Assembly: GCF_900198625.1 (NCBI RefSeq)
Contig: NZ_FZPK01000040.1
Span: 16,250-80,249 of the forward strand
Direction of reading: 5' to 3'
Origin: Helicobacter rappini
GTDB taxonomy: Bacteria; Campylobacterota; Campylobacteria; Campylobacterales; Helicobacteraceae
Length of the DNA stretch: 64,000 bases
The position numbers and the translations under genes are program-made. Shown here piece by piece: positions 15,638 to 25,676 of this stretch (position 1 is the first letter of the stretch; each line of letters starts with the position of its first letter). The notes under the pieces were generated by a model. It was not told the origin of the DNA, did not search any database, and saw only the letters and a program-made list of their open reading frames with translations.

Positions 15638-16660
15638 ATGAAGGTTGGCTATATACATTTTTATGGTTTAGGTGATAATATTTTCGCACTTGAGCCACTT
15701 TTTGCATTAAAAGCAATATTTAAGTGCGAAGTAATTGTCTTTGGTAATGCGATTATGAAAAATCTATTACTACATTGTGATTTTGTGGATTTTGTGCATG
15801 ATATACAAGGTGATATTGCAAGTCATATTGATGTATTTAACTCATATCATCTTGATTATGCGATTCTTACAAATTGTAAGCGGTGTTATCTCTATCCCCT
15901 GCAAGCAAGCAATGTTAAAACAATTATTACAACTACAAAGATACCTAGTCTCTTTTCCATGCGTTGCAAGACTATCCCCATGCATCTTTTACCAAAATAT
16001 CGCAACATGACACGATATGAGCAGGGTCTAAGCTATGTGCGAAAAATCAATCCAAAGTTATTTGACACAAAAATAAAGACAATCTGTCTTAATAATGCGA
16101 AAGTAAAAACTACACAGGAACAAAAAGAAAAGGTAAAATCTTTTATTGCTAATCATGCAAAAACGAGGGGGGGGGGGGGTAATTCTAAACTCATTTTAAT
16201 TAATCCCTTTAGTCATACAGCCACACATACGCTTCCTTTAGAATCTTACATAGAGATTATAGCCCATATTAGCAATATGCAAAATTGTATCCCAGTCGTT
16301 GCCACCTATCCACAAATACATGACTACTTTTTAGAAGCACTATCTACATGGAAAAATGAAACCAAGCAAGAAATTTCAAATCTTATTATCTTTCAAAATG
16401 ATGATGATATATTAAATCTTGCTGCATTGATAGAAGAAATGGATTATGTCATTAGCCCAAGCACAGGCACAATACATCTTGCTTCAAATCTAGGCGTGCC
16501 AACAATAGGATTATTTTCAGCGTATGACACAAAGAAATGGGGGACAAAGAGTAAGCAATATGTGATTTTACCTTATGAAAAAACGCAAATGAATGAAAAT
16601 GATATACAACAGGCTATAACACAAACATTGCATATATTGCAAGACAATATTAGGAATTAA
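15638..16660 (+). CDS. Phase-variable family 9 glycosyltransferase (heptosyltransferase-like), ON state
   Basis: GT9 enzymes such as WaaC/WaaF add heptose or related sugars to LPS core. This 340-residue protein has the N-terminal MKVGYIHFYGLGDNIFALEP and the C-terminal nucleotide-sugar block DYVISPSTGTIHLASNLGVP followed by TIGLFSAYDTKKWG. The ATG at 15638 begins the conserved block; one 5 codons upstream is less likely. Codons 177-181 are read from a run of 13 G residues (16167-16179), giving four consecutive glycines between HAKTR and NSK. With 13 G the frame is open; gain or loss of one G would truncate it after about 180 residues. This is the classic layout of a slipped-strand contingency gene acting on surface glycans. 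Confidence 0.88.
   Translation: MKVGYIHFYGLGDNIFALEPLFALKAIFKCEVIVFGNAIMKNLLLHCDFVDFVHDIQGDIASHIDVFNSYHLDYAILTNCKRCYLYPLQASNVKTIITTTKIPSLFSMRCKTIPMHLLPKYRNMTRYEQGLSYVRKINPKLFDTKIKTICLNNAKVKTTQEQKEKVKSFIANHAKTRGGGGNSKLILINPFSHTATHTLPLESYIEIIAHISNMQNCIPVVATYPQIHDYFLEALSTWKNETKQEISNLIIFQNDDDILNLAALIEEMDYVISPSTGTIHLASNLGVPTIGLFSAYDTKKWGTKSKQYVILPYEKTQMNENDIQQAITQTLHILQDNIRN
16167..16179 (+). repeat. G13 homopolymer tract (phase-variation tract)
   Basis: Thirteen uninterrupted G residues in otherwise AT-rich DNA, inside the coding sequence of the family 9 glycosyltransferase. In this state the gene is in frame. Confidence 0.95.
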
Positions 16661-17036
16661 TAATAAAATGTAGTTATGTTTTATTAAAAAAGTTTTAGCA
16701 TAGAATCTACGAGAGAAAGCATAAATTTTTCTAGATTCTTTAAGTCTTTATGCAATTCTACATACAAAAAAGCTTATTTTATAACTTTATAAATCATAAA
16801 GATTCAATACAAAGCCAGATTAAAATACAAGTAGAGTTTATAGAATCTCTAAAAAGATTCTAAGTGTAACATTACAAAAAAGCTTAATAGCAGAATCTAA
16901 AATATAGCTTTAATAGCCAAAACAGATTCAATATAAAATAAGATTCAAAGCGACAATAAATCTTTAAAACTACAAAACAAACCTTAACAACCACATCAAA
17001 ATACCAACAGAATCTTTATAAAGATTCCATATAAAA
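16661..17036. repeat. 376-bp convergent spacer with three AGATTC-type inverted pairs
   Basis: No gene is seen. TAGAATCT (16841-16848) faces AGATTCTA (16855-16862) across a 6-base loop. GAATCTTTATAAAGATTC (17010-17027) is a perfect 18-base palindrome. TAGAATCT at 16701-16708 faces AGATTCT near 16733. The spacer lies between the converging glycosyltransferase and glmS, so the hairpins may serve as terminators for both, although T-runs are weak. Confidence 0.65.
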
Positions 17037-18833
17037 TCATTCAACCGTAACGCTTTTAGCTAGATTTCGTGGCATATCCACATCATTATTAAGCCGCACT
17101 GCTATCTCTAATGCTAAAAGCTGCAAGACAACCATCATGGAGAAAAACTCTTCCATATAGCTTTCAAATTGCGGAATCTTTACGATATCATCAGCGAGTT
17201 CAAAATCAATGGGACTAATCGCACAGATTGTAGAATCTCTTGCAATGAGTTCTTCTACATTGCTTTTATTTTTTTCATATAATAAATTCTTAGGCATAAG
17301 TGCAAGAGTGAATAACTCACTATCAGCAAGGGCTATAGGACCATGCTTCATTTCCCCACTAGGATAACCCTCTGCGTGTAGATAGCTAATCTCTTTTAGC
17401 TTCAAAGCCCCCTCTAATGCGAGTGGATAGAAAATATCCCTACCGATAAAGAAAAAGCCATGTCCATGCAAATATCGCTTTGATAATCGCTTGATTTTTT
17501 CATGCAGATTCTGGTTTATATGTGTAGCACTTCTTGCATGTAGCATAGCCCTTGTCTCACTCTTTAAGCCAACAGAATCTATACAGCCCCTTTTGTATCC
17601 AAGCAACACTGAAAAGATCCATAGCACCATAACTTGTGTCGCAAATGCCTTTGTGCTTGCCACGCCTTTTTCTGTCCCAGCTCTTGTAAGCAGACAATAA
17701 TCAGCTAAACGCACCATCGAGCTATTATCCACATTGCATATCACAAGTGTTTTTAAGCCTTTTTCTTTCGCAAGTTTTAGGGCTTGAAGTGTATCAGCAG
17801 TCTCACCACTTTGTGAGATAACGATAAAAAGCTCATCAGATTCTAACATAGGCTTTGCATAGCGAAACTCACTTGCAATATGCGTTGTCGTGCGGATTTT
17901 CGCTTTTCTCTCTAAGAGATATTTACCAACTAATGCACTATGATAGCTTGTCCCACACGCACAAATCGCAATGCTTTTAAAGGCATTAAAAAAGTTAGAA
18001 TCTAGCTCTTCAAAACACACGCTCCCCTCACTCACTCGCCCCACCATTGTCTCAAGCAAAACGCTTTCTTGCTCGTATATCTCTTTTTCCATGAAATAGC
18101 GATAACCATCTTTTTGTGCCTTCTCTTTACTCGCATTAAAGGGCTTTATCTCATACTTTAAGTTTTGTATTTCATCTACACTAATGCTTCCATACACCCC
18201 ATCATCAAGGTAAATCACACTATCTATAAGCCCTATGAGTGCTGCATCACTACTTGCAAAAAAGACTTCATTAGGATTATTTTTATTAAAGCCGATTAGA
18301 AGTGGGGAGTGCTTTTTCGCATAAAAGATTCTATTAGAATCTAGTTTTGTGATAAGTAGAATCGCAAAAGAGCCTTGCAATCGCTTAATCGTTGCTTCAA
18401 AAGCTTCCTTTGGCGAGAGCGTTTGCGTATAAGATTCAAATAAATGCACGATTGCTTCTGTATCTGTTTGACTTTGAAATTGCACGCCTTTTGCTTGTAA
18501 CTCTTCTTTTAATTCCTTATAATTTTCAATGATTCCATTATGGATAATCGCGCTTTGTGTGCCACTATGCGGGTGTGCGTTGCATTCTGTTGGTTTGCCA
18601 TGCGTAGCCCAACGCGTATGCCCTATGGCTAGTCCATAGCCCTCAAATGATATGTTTTGTAGCTTCTCACTCAAATTCTCTAGCTTTCCTACCGCACGAA
18701 AGGACTGAATCTTTTCATTTTGCAAAACCGCCATACCAGCACTATCATACCCACGATACTCTAGCTCTTTTAAACCATTTAAAATCACACTTTTTTTATC
18801 TCTATCACCGATATATCCAACGATACCACACAT
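17037..18833 (-). CDS. glmS: GlmS, glutamine-fructose-6-phosphate aminotransferase
   Basis: GlmS makes glucosamine-6-phosphate, the entry point to peptidoglycan and LPS amino sugars. The glutaminase domain begins MCGIVGYIGDRDKKSVIL (Cys2 nucleophile) with GYDSAGMAV and the loop HTRWATHG. Two SIS domains follow (ACGTSYHSALVGKYLLE, ISQSGETADTLQALK, then GRDIFYPLALEGALKLKEIS), and the end DMPRNLAKSVTVE matches the family C-terminus with the ring-opening Lys. At 598 residues it has normal length. No upstream GlmS ribozyme is visible and none is expected in this group. Confidence 0.97.
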   Translation of the reverse strand: MCGIVGYIGDRDKKSVILNGLKELEYRGYDSAGMAVLQNEKIQSFRAVGKLENLSEKLQNISFEGYGLAIGHTRWATHGKPTECNAHPHSGTQSAIIHNGIIENYKELKEELQAKGVQFQSQTDTEAIVHLFESYTQTLSPKEAFEATIKRLQGSFAILLITKLDSNRIFYAKKHSPLLIGFNKNNPNEVFFASSDAALIGLIDSVIYLDDGVYGSISVDEIQNLKYEIKPFNASKEKAQKDGYRYFMEKEIYEQESVLLETMVGRVSEGSVCFEELDSNFFNAFKSIAICACGTSYHSALVGKYLLERKAKIRTTTHIASEFRYAKPMLESDELFIVISQSGETADTLQALKLAKEKGLKTLVICNVDNSSMVRLADYCLLTRAGTEKGVASTKAFATQVMVLWIFSVLLGYKRGCIDSVGLKSETRAMLHARSATHINQNLHEKIKRLSKRYLHGHGFFFIGRDIFYPLALEGALKLKEISYLHAEGYPSGEMKHGPIALADSELFTLALMPKNLLYEKNKSNVEELIARDSTICAISPIDFELADDIVKIPQFESYMEEFFSMMVVLQLLALEIAVRLNNDVDMPRNLAKSVTVE

Positions 18834-19182
18834 TGCTAACTCCCTATAATAATTATTTTTATAATACTACCCAATCTATTTCAACTCTGTTTTAATAGGC
18901 TATTGGTTTTAAATGCTTGTGCTGTATGTAATGCAACAATGCCATAAAATCTGGATTTTGCAGAAATTGCAGGTGTTATTATGGTTGTATTTCCAACTCG
19001 TTTGATTTTTAGCAACCTTGTTCACAAAGGTTAAACTATCGCGCTTAAGTTTGTGTAAAAAACTTATGAAAATAGATCGGTTTTTTGATTATGATAATAT
19101 GTATATATCATAATTTATACAATCATCAACTACGTCTTGGTTGCTTATTCTGTATTTAACATAATTTTGTCTTTGTGCCAAC
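18834..19182. other. 349-bp intergenic region
   Basis: Lies between glmS (transcribed away to the left) and the end of the phase-variable methyltransferase-like gene. It should hold the glmS promoter; several T/A-rich stretches could serve, none compelling. No RNA gene or repeat was recognised. Confidence 0.5.
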
Positions 19183-19865
19183 TTACTCATAATCATACCT
19201 TGATTTGTCATACATTGCAAGTAATCTTTGCGGGTCAATATTCTCTTTTATTTTAAATTCTGCAAGAGTATCACAAGTATCCACAAAATCTAAAAATTCC
19301 ACAACTTTGTGATAGTGTGGGCGATTATTAAAATCATGCACCAAGATTCTTGTATTTGCTTTACAATATATAATACTTGCAAGTATGCAGGCTACTCTAA
19401 ATCTGCCATCAACAAACACCATACTAAAATCATTGCGATGGGTAAAAATCTGTTTAGAATAGTTAGGGAAACTCTCTCTTTTGTTTAACTCCAAAGGTAC
19501 ACCCCATGCACCAGTTTTACCTATATCAACATGAAAAAATGATAGTCTTTGCGTAGATAAATTTTGTTTTATCATATCCCATTCACTTAAATGTGCCAAC
19601 CATTTCTTATCAGACTCTACACTTGTAATACGCATATTAGAATGCAAAAGAGCCAAAAAGGTTGAGCCACCGGAACCAAACTCAAGGTATTCACCCCCCC
19701 CCCCCCCACGATTTGATTATGCGTTTTAAAAGCGTTTTCTAAATATTCTCGTTCCATAGCAGACATTACTAAAGGAAAGTGCGTGGGGTGCATACTGCCT
19801 TTATCCTTTTCTATCATTTGCCTTTGTTTATACGCCTTTCTCTTCTTTCTAAAATAGCTCAACAT
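19183..19865 (-). pseudogene. Phase-variable methyltransferase-like gene, OFF state (G14)
   Basis: Two frames join across a run of 14 C on the plus strand (19694-19707). Upstream, the ATG at 19865 opens MLSYFRKKRKAYKQRQMIEK through residue V53. With 14 G the frame then goes out into VNTLSLVP and soon stops. With 12 or 15 G it would continue GGGGEYLEFGSGGSTFLALLHSN and on to RYDYE at 19183, about 226 residues. EYLEFGSGGST is a SAM-binding glycine loop, and SMVFVDGRFRVACILASI and ILVHDFNNRPHY fit a class I methyltransferase-like fold of the kind seen in glycan clusters. So this is a switchable gene caught OFF rather than a dead one. The substrate is unknown. Confidence 0.8.
19694..19707 (-). 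repeat. Poly-C/G14 phase-variation tract
   Basis: Fourteen C on the plus strand, that is G14 in the sense of the minus-strand gene. The number puts the two halves of the gene out of frame; 12 or 15 would join them. Confidence 0.93.
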
Positions 19866-19908
19866 GGTATCCCTTTTTCTAAATTTATCAAATCAACCTA
19901 AAACTTTT

Positions 19909-20925
19909 TTACAACACCTCAATATCCGCAGCGATAGCCCCGCTTCGTTTCATAGTTTCTAAGATAGACACAATGCTTTGTGGGCTTGCCCCAAGTCGCT
20001 GCAATGCCCTTACTACACTTGCAACAGTTGGTGTTTGCCCATTGCTACTTAGTGTGTTTGTCTGTGGGTCAAGTGTCATAGAATCTACTTTTGTGCTTTT
20101 ATCATTTGTATCAAATTCATTAGTAATCTTTAGTGTTAAATCCCCATGAGTAAGCACGATGGGCTGCACGCTGATACTTAAGCCAGATACGATTGTGCCA
20201 GACTTTTCATCTATTACTATTTTCTCTCTAGCAGAGTAGGGGATATCTACTTCTTGGACTAAGGCTAGAAACTCAATCATGCTTAAATTATTTGGCTTAT
20301 TAATCTTAATCGTTCTAGAATCTAGAGCAGTAGCGGAGTTATCCCCAAAGACTTCATTGATCTTATTTTGCACTTTTATAGCGTTTTGAAAGTCTGATTT
20401 CTTAAGGCTTAGAGTCGTGCTTGACTGATTTGCAAGATTATAGATAACTTCCTTTTCAATCGTTGCCCCACCATTAATAGTCCCGCTCACAAGGCTATCG
20501 CCCTTACCTACACTAATAGCACCTTGGGCTACCGCATAAATCTGCCCATCAACCGCATTTAGCGGTGTCATCACAAGTGTGCCACCTTGCAAGGACTTTG
20601 CATCCCCAATGCTAGAAATCTTTATATCGATTCTATCGCCCTGTCTTGCAAATGGCGGTAGGGAAGCGGTTACCATGACTGCCGCGACATTTTTAGACTT
20701 AATATCATCGGCAGTAACCTTTACATTCATAGTCTCTAGCATGTTTGCCATAGATTGTGCGGTAAATTTTGACCCGCCCTTATCGCCTGTGCCATTTAGC
20801 CCGATAACAATACCATAGCCCATAAGCTGGTTATCCCTCACACCAGCGATATTTGTGAGATCGCCAATCTTTTCAGCCTGCAGCGCCGCAACAAAACATA
20901 ATGCTAAGATAAGACTTCTAATCAT
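19909..20925 (-). CDS. flgI: FlgI, flagellar P-ring protein
   Basis: FlgI forms the periplasmic P-ring, the bushing around the flagellar rod. The start at 20925 is chosen because it begins a signal peptide (MIRSLILALCFVAALQA, cut before EKIGDL) and follows an AAAAGGA site; a longer frame to 20991 has no ribosome site. Conserved stretches are LTNIAGVRDNQLMGYGIVIG, NGTGDKGGSKFTAQSMANML and the C-terminal VVRALQRLGASPQSIVSILE. It has 338 mature-plus-signal residues, the normal length. A possible sigma-54 element lies at 21002-21017. It stands alone, with no flgJ or flgH seen next to it. Confidence 0.96.
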   Translation of the reverse strand: MIRSLILALCFVAALQAEKIGDLTNIAGVRDNQLMGYGIVIGLNGTGDKGGSKFTAQSMANMLETMNVKVTADDIKSKNVAAVMVTASLPPFARQGDRIDIKISSIGDAKSLQGGTLVMTPLNAVDGQIYAVAQGAISVGKGDSLVSGTINGGATIEKEVIYNLANQSSTTLSLKKSDFQNAIKVQNKINEVFGDNSATALDSRTIKINKPNNLSMIEFLALVQEVDIPYSAREKIVIDEKSGTIVSGLSISVQPIVLTHGDLTLKITNEFDTNDKSTKVDSMTLDPQTNTLSSNGQTPTVASVVRALQRLGASPQSIVSILETMKRSGAIAADIEVL

Positions 20926-21001
20926 ATAAATCCTTTTAATGTAAAAAATCCTTTTGTCATTGTAGCACAAACCTATCCACAATAAACACACTCAAAGCAA
21001 A

Positions 21002-21017
21002 AGCAATACCATAGCCA
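21002..21017 (-). promoter_or_regulatory. Candidate sigma-54 promoter upstream of flgI
   Basis: Read on the minus strand, TGGCTATGGTATTGCT has the GG-N10-GC spacing and the TTGCT half of the RpoN consensus; the first half matches TGGC only. It lies about 77 bases before the flgI ATG. A chance match is possible. Confidence 0.35.
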
Positions 21018-21072
21018 ATAACATTTTACATTAAGCGTATTTTTTGTAAATAAAGCACACATAAAAATAATG

Positions 21073-21078
21073 TATAAT
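21073..21078 (+). promoter_or_regulatory. Probable -10 box of the alaS promoter
   Basis: TATAAT, 37 bases before the alaS ATG at 21115, in the divergent spacer to flgI. The downstream restriction-modification genes may share this promoter. Confidence 0.6.
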
Positions 21079-21114
21079 GCAAAGCAAAATACCCAAAAAT
21101 CAAGGAATACATAT

Positions 21115-23763
21115 ATGGATATACGAGCAAAATATATAGAGTTTTTTAAAAGCAAAGGGCATAAGGTTTATGATTCTATGCCTTTAGTGCCAGATGATGC
21201 AAGTTTGCTTTTTACCAATGCGGGAATGGTGCAGTTTAAGGATATTTTCACAGGCAAGATTCCAATCCCAAGTCCCAATATCGCTACAAGCTCACAGCTT
21301 TGTATCCGTGCGGGTGGGAAGCATAATGATTTAGAAAATGTCGGCTACACAGCGCGCCATCACACACTTTTTGAAATGCTTGGCAACTTTAGCTTTGGGG
21401 CGTATTTTAAAAAAGAGGCGATTGCGTATGCGTGGGAGTTTGTAACAGAGATTTTAGGCTTTGATAAAAGCCTTTTATACGTAACGATTCACGAAAGCGA
21501 TGATGAAGCTTTTGAGCTATGGTGCGAGCATATAGAATCTAGTCGCATTAAGAGAATGGGCGATAAGGATAACTTCTGGCAAATGGGCGATACAGGACCT
21601 TGCGGACCTTGCAGTGAGATATATGTGGATCAAGGAGCAGAGTTTTTTCATAGTGAAGAAGATTATTTTGGCGGTGAGGGGGATAGGTTTTTAGAGATAT
21701 GGAATCTTGTGTTTATGCAGTATGAAAGAAGTGCTGATGGGACTTTGACACCATTGCCTAAGCCTAGCATTGATACAGGTATGGGGCTAGAGCGAGTGAT
21801 AGCGTTGAAAGAGGGTGAGATAAATAATTTTGATTCTAGTCTTTTTGCACCCATAATGCAGTGTATTAAGGAGCTTACAGGTAAGAGCTATTACCGCGAT
21901 AGTGTGTTGCTTAAAAACACGATGGGCTTTGCAAAAGATATAATAGATTCTTGTAAGAAAGACATTGCAAGCTTCCGCGTCATCGCTGATCACGCGCGTG
22001 CTGTCGCTTTTCTACTCGCACAAGGGGTGAATTTTGACAAAGAGGGCAGGGGCTATGTTTTGCGTAGAATCTTACGCAGAGCAGTTAGGCACGGCTATTT
22101 GCTGGGCTTAAGAAAAGCGTTTTTATATGAAGTCGTAGGGGTAGTGTGTGATTCTATGGGCGGACATTATAGCTATTTGATAGAGCGTAAAAACGCCCTG
22201 CAAGAGCAATGCAGGGCAGAAGAAGAGCGGTTTTTTGAGACGATAGAATCGGGAATGGCGTTGTTTCAAACCGAGCTAGATTCTATGCGGCAAAAGAATG
22301 AAAAAAGTTTTAATGGTGAAATAGCCTTTAAACTCTACGACACTTACGGCTTTCCGCTTGATTTAACACAAGATATGTTGCGTGAGCTTGGCTTGGGCGT
22401 GGATATGCAGGGCTTTGAAAAATGTATGCAGGAGCAAAAAGATAGAAGCAAAGCACACTGGAAAGGAAGCGGCGATAGTGTAAAAGATGGCGATTTTAAT
22501 GCACTTTTAAGTGAGTATGGAAAGAATGAGTTTGTAGGCTATGAGCGTATGAGTGTGGAATCTAAGATTCTAGCCCTTTTGGATTCTAACTTTAAAAGAG
22601 TGGAATCTTTACAGGCAGGGCAAGAGGGCTGGGTGATGTTGGAATCTACGCCGTTCTACCCAGAGTCAGGCGGACCGGTGGGGGATAAAGGAATATTAAA
22701 AAATGATTCTCATATTGTTACACAAGTCCTTGACACCCAAAAATATTTTGGGCTAAATCTCTCTAAAGTCGTTGCCACAAGTATGCTAAAAGTGGGGGAT
22801 TTGGTAAAAGCACAAGTAGATTCTAGTCGCTTTGAAATCATTAAGCACCACTCTGCCACGCATTTACTGCATTACGCCCTAAGGCAGATTCTAGGATCTC
22901 ATATTGCTCAAGCTGGAAGCCTTGTAGAAGCAAATCGCCTGCGTTTTGACTTCTCTCACCCAAAGGCGTTAAGCGTCGATGAGCTAGAGCAAATAGAATC
23001 CCTAGTCAATGAAGAAATCGCAGAATCTTCCCCGCAGATTTGTGAGACTATGGGGATAGAACAGGCAAAAGCAAAGGGGGCTATGGCACTCTTTGGCGAG
23101 AAGTATGGGGAGAGCGTGCGTGTGATAACCCTTGGCGATTCTGTTGAGCTGTGTGGGGGGATTCATATCCACAATACCGCAGAGATTGGGAGCTTTTATA
23201 TCGTGCGTGAAAGTAGCGTGAGTAGCGGGGTTAGGCGTATTGAAGCGGTGTGTGGCAAAGCGGCTTATAATTATGGCAAGGCAGCATTAGAATCTATAAA
23301 AAGCCTAAAAGAGCAGCTAAAAGCCCAAGATGTCCTGCAAGGTGTGGCAAAGCTGCAAAACGCTTTAAAAGAGGCAAGAGAGAGTGCGAACAAGGCAAAG
23401 CAGAGTGTCAAAAGCCTAGATTATGAAGAAGTCAATGGCGTGAAACTCATCGTGTTGAAACTAGATTTAGTGGAGGCAAAAGAGGCAAAAGACATTATAG
23501 ATAGGGCGAAAAATGAGAATGAAAAGGTAGCGATTTTGCTTGTAACAGAATCTGGCGGCAAAGTCTCTCTAACCGCTGGAGTAAAGGGCGTATCTAGTCT
23601 CAAAGCTGGAGCGTGGGTAAAGCAAGTCGCACAAATCTTAGGGGGCAATGGTGGGGGCAGAGATGACTTTGCCACCGCTGGAGGCAAGGTTACAGAATCT
23701 AGCAAAGTCCAAGAAGCCCTAGATCTAGCAAAAAGCATTGCAAGAGAGAAATTAAATGGATAA
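21115..23763 (+). CDS. alaS: Alanyl-tRNA synthetase
   Basis: AlaS charges tRNA-Ala. The start at 21115 begins [20 protein letters not shown] and follows a CAAGGA site; an upstream in-frame ATG at 21070 overlaps the promoter. Seen in order: catalytic motifs ([44 protein letters not shown]), the editing domain with [12 protein letters not shown] and [13 protein letters not shown] (zinc ligands), and the C-Ala tail with [15 protein letters not shown]. At 882 residues it has normal length. Its last codons overlap the start of a DNA methyltransferase gene by 8 bases, which links an essential housekeeping gene to a restriction-modification island. Confidence 0.97.
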   Translation: MDIRAKYIEFFKSKGHKVYDSMPLVPDDASLLFTNAGMVQFKDIFTGKIPIPSPNIATSSQLCIRAGGKHNDLENVGYTARHHTLFEMLGNFSFGAYFKKEAIAYAWEFVTEILGFDKSLLYVTIHESDDEAFELWCEHIESSRIKRMGDKDNFWQMGDTGPCGPCSEIYVDQGAEFFHSEEDYFGGEGDRFLEIWNLVFMQYERSADGTLTPLPKPSIDTGMGLERVIALKEGEINNFDSSLFAPIMQCIKELTGKSYYRDSVLLKNTMGFAKDIIDSCKKDIASFRVIADHARAVAFLLAQGVNFDKEGRGYVLRRILRRAVRHGYLLGLRKAFLYEVVGVVCDSMGGHYSYLIERKNALQEQCRAEEERFFETIESGMALFQTELDSMRQKNEKSFNGEIAFKLYDTYGFPLDLTQDMLRELGLGVDMQGFEKCMQEQKDRSKAHWKGSGDSVKDGDFNALLSEYGKNEFVGYERMSVESKILALLDSNFKRVESLQAGQEGWVMLESTPFYPESGGPVGDKGILKNDSHIVTQVLDTQKYFGLNLSKVVATSMLKVGDLVKAQVDSSRFEIIKHHSATHLLHYALRQILGSHIAQAGSLVEANRLRFDFSHPKALSVDELEQIESLVNEEIAESSPQICETMGIEQAKAKGAMALFGEKYGESVRVITLGDSVELCGGIHIHNTAEIGSFYIVRESSVSSGVRRIEAVCGKAAYNYGKAALESIKSLKEQLKAQDVLQGVAKLQNALKEARESANKAKQSVKSLDYEEVNGVKLIVLKLDLVEAKEAKDIIDRAKNENEKVAILLVTESGGKVSLTAGVKGVSSLKAGAWVKQVAQILGGNGGGRDDFATAGGKVTESSKVQEALDLAKSIAREKLNG

Positions 23764-24595
23764 AAAGAGTAAAGATGCGTTCAATGGTTTAAGCACACAA
23801 GAGTGGGCTAAAAATTCTCGTAGCGTGTGGAATGATCTTTCATCGCCAAGATCCAAAAATGCTTTAAAGCACGGAGCAACCTTTCCACAAAAACTAAGCG
23901 ATAGAGTAATATCTCTATACTCAACAAAAGGCGATATTGTGCTTGATCCATTTTTAGGCACAGGCACGAGTGCAAGAAGTGCTTTAAGTCTAGAGCGAGA
24001 TTTTATAGGTTTTGAGCTTAATATGGAATTTTATGAAGTTGCCTTAACATCTCTTAGACAAGATTCTAGTCTTTTTGATAAAAATAAATATAACATAAAA
24101 CAAGGGGATTGTTTAGAGCTTGTAGAGGAGTTGGAAAACAATTCGTTGCAACTTACAATAACTTCACCTCCCTATGCGGATTTAATTCATAAGGTAGTAG
24201 ATGATAGAACAAAAAGGCACAAAAAATCAGCATTTGTAATAGACAATAACGCAACTACAAAAATATATTCAAGAGATACACGGGACTTTGGCAATATGGA
24301 TTTTGATAGCTATATGAATGCGGTTTTGCAGTTTATGCAAAAGCTTTATACAAAAACTAAAAGCAATGGTTATAATGTATGGGTGGTTAAGGATTATAGA
24401 GATACAAGAAATAAAATTCCTTATGTTGATTTGCATTCCAACATTGCTAATGCTGGAGTAAAGGCTGGGTTTAAGTATCACGATTTGATTATTTGGGATC
24501 AAAATGAAAGGCGTAGGCTAGTATTACTTGGCTATCCTAGCGTATTTTATGTCAATCAAAATCATTCCTTTATCGTTGTGCTTAGGAAGCCTTAA
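23756..24595 (+). CDS. DNA methyltransferase, TSPPY type (probably N4-cytosine), system 1 subunit M1
   Basis: A 279-residue SAM-dependent DNA methyltransferase. The SAM-binding motif DPFLGTG (residues 64-70) comes before the catalytic TSPPY (136-140), and [14 protein letters not shown] follows motif I. TSPPY is typical of amino-methyltransferases acting on cytosine N4, though some act on adenine. The start overlaps alaS by 8 bases (coupling), and the stop overlaps the next methyltransferase start in TAATG. Two methyltransferases in a row with a nuclease candidate behind them suggest a system with an asymmetric target in which each enzyme protects one strand. No frameshift is seen. Confidence 0.85.
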   Translation: MDKKSKDAFNGLSTQEWAKNSRSVWNDLSSPRSKNALKHGATFPQKLSDRVISLYSTKGDIVLDPFLGTGTSARSALSLERDFIGFELNMEFYEVALTSLRQDSSLFDKNKYNIKQGDCLELVEELENNSLQLTITSPPYADLIHKVVDDRTKRHKKSAFVIDNNATTKIYSRDTRDFGNMDFDSYMNAVLQFMQKLYTKTKSNGYNVWVVKDYRDTRNKIPYVDLHSNIANAGVKAGFKYHDLIIWDQNERRRLVLLGYPSVFYVNQNHSFIVVLRKP

Positions 24596-25674
24596 TGTGT
24601 AAATATGATATAAATCTTTTGAGAAAACTTGATAGAATCCACCCTTATCCAGCAAAGTTTATTATTGATATGGCACTGCATTATATTTCAAATTATTCAA
24701 AACAAGGCGATATTGTGCTTGATCCATTTTGTGGAAGTGGCACAACTCTTCTGGCTTCAAGAATTTTAAAAAGAAATGCGATAGGGTTTGATATAAACTA
24801 TATCGCCTATATTTTATCTCAATCTAAGATTTTGTATTTCAATGTTAATGATTTAAAATACCTTAAGGAATTTCAGCCAGACTCTTCATATATTGCTAAT
24901 ATACTACATAATTACGACAATATTTCGCATTGGTTTGAACGACAAAGTATAGAATCTTTATCAAGTATAAAAGAACAAATAAATAATTTTGTGGAAAACA
25001 ATCATAGCTATAAAATATTCTTATATATGGTTTTTTCATCAATTATCAATATTGCTTCAAATCAAGATTCTGATACGAGATATGCAGCGATTAAAAAGCC
25101 ACACATAAATAAATCTTTTATTTTTGATAAATTTAATGAAAAACTACATCAATCTATCGCACTTTATGAAAATTTAAATTTAAATGATAATCATTGTGCT
25201 ATGTTTTTACATAATTCCAAAACACTTACTAAGAAATTTAATAGTGAAGTATCACTCATTCTTACTTCCCCACCTTATCCAAACACCTATGATTACTATC
25301 TTTATCATAAACACAGAATGTTGTGGCTTGATTTTAATGTGAAGTTTTCTATGGATAATGAAATAGGTTCAAGAAGGGAATATTCAAGCCTAAAATTACC
25401 AAAAGAGAAATTTAATAAGGATTTATTTGAAATTTTTTTTGAATGCAATAAGATTTTAAAACGACACGGCTTTGTTGTAATAATTATGGGTGATGGAAAA
25501 ATTGCTGGGAAAATCTATCACGCAAAAGATGAATTGGTATCATTGTGTGAAGTTTTTCAATGGAAACTTATTAAGCATTCTTATAGTGAGCTAGATAAAA
25601 CAAGTCGCTCTTTTTCAAGTGCTTTTCGCACTAAAAATAAAAAAGAGCATATTTTAATTTTTCAAAAGGCTTAA
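24595..25674 (+). CDS. DNA methyltransferase, TSPPY type, system 1 subunit M2
   Basis: A 359-residue methyltransferase unlike M1 except for its motifs. It opens with the LDRIHPYPAKFI block found in many N4-cytosine enzymes. It has the SAM loop DPFCGSGTT (43-51), AIGFDINYIAY, and a far-downstream catalytic TSPPYPNTYDYY (224-235). About 170 residues between the motifs probably hold the target-recognition region. It starts in a TAATG overlap with M1 and ends 2 bases before the next gene, so the three are one transcriptional unit. The modified base is inferred from the motif and would need testing. Confidence 0.85.
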   Translation: MCKYDINLLRKLDRIHPYPAKFIIDMALHYISNYSKQGDIVLDPFCGSGTTLLASRILKRNAIGFDINYIAYILSQSKILYFNVNDLKYLKEFQPDSSYIANILHNYDNISHWFERQSIESLSSIKEQINNFVENNHSYKIFLYMVFSSIINIASNQDSDTRYAAIKKPHINKSFIFDKFNEKLHQSIALYENLNLNDNHCAMFLHNSKTLTKKFNSEVSLILTSPPYPNTYDYYLYHKHRMLWLDFNVKFSMDNEIGSRREYSSLKLPKEKFNKDLFEIFFECNKILKRHGFVVIIMGDGKIAGKIYHAKDELVSLCEVFQWKLIKHSYSELDKTSRSFSSAFRTKNKKEHILIFQKA

Positions 25675-25676
25675 TT

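Noticed and set aside
18834..19182. tRNA-like stretch between glmS and its neighbour
   Set aside because: No cloverleaf, acceptor pairing or TTCGA-type loop could be drawn.
19183..19656. Stand-alone 157-residue protein
   Set aside because: The SAM-binding glycine loop lies just upstream of its first ATG in the same frame; it is the second half of the phase-variable gene.
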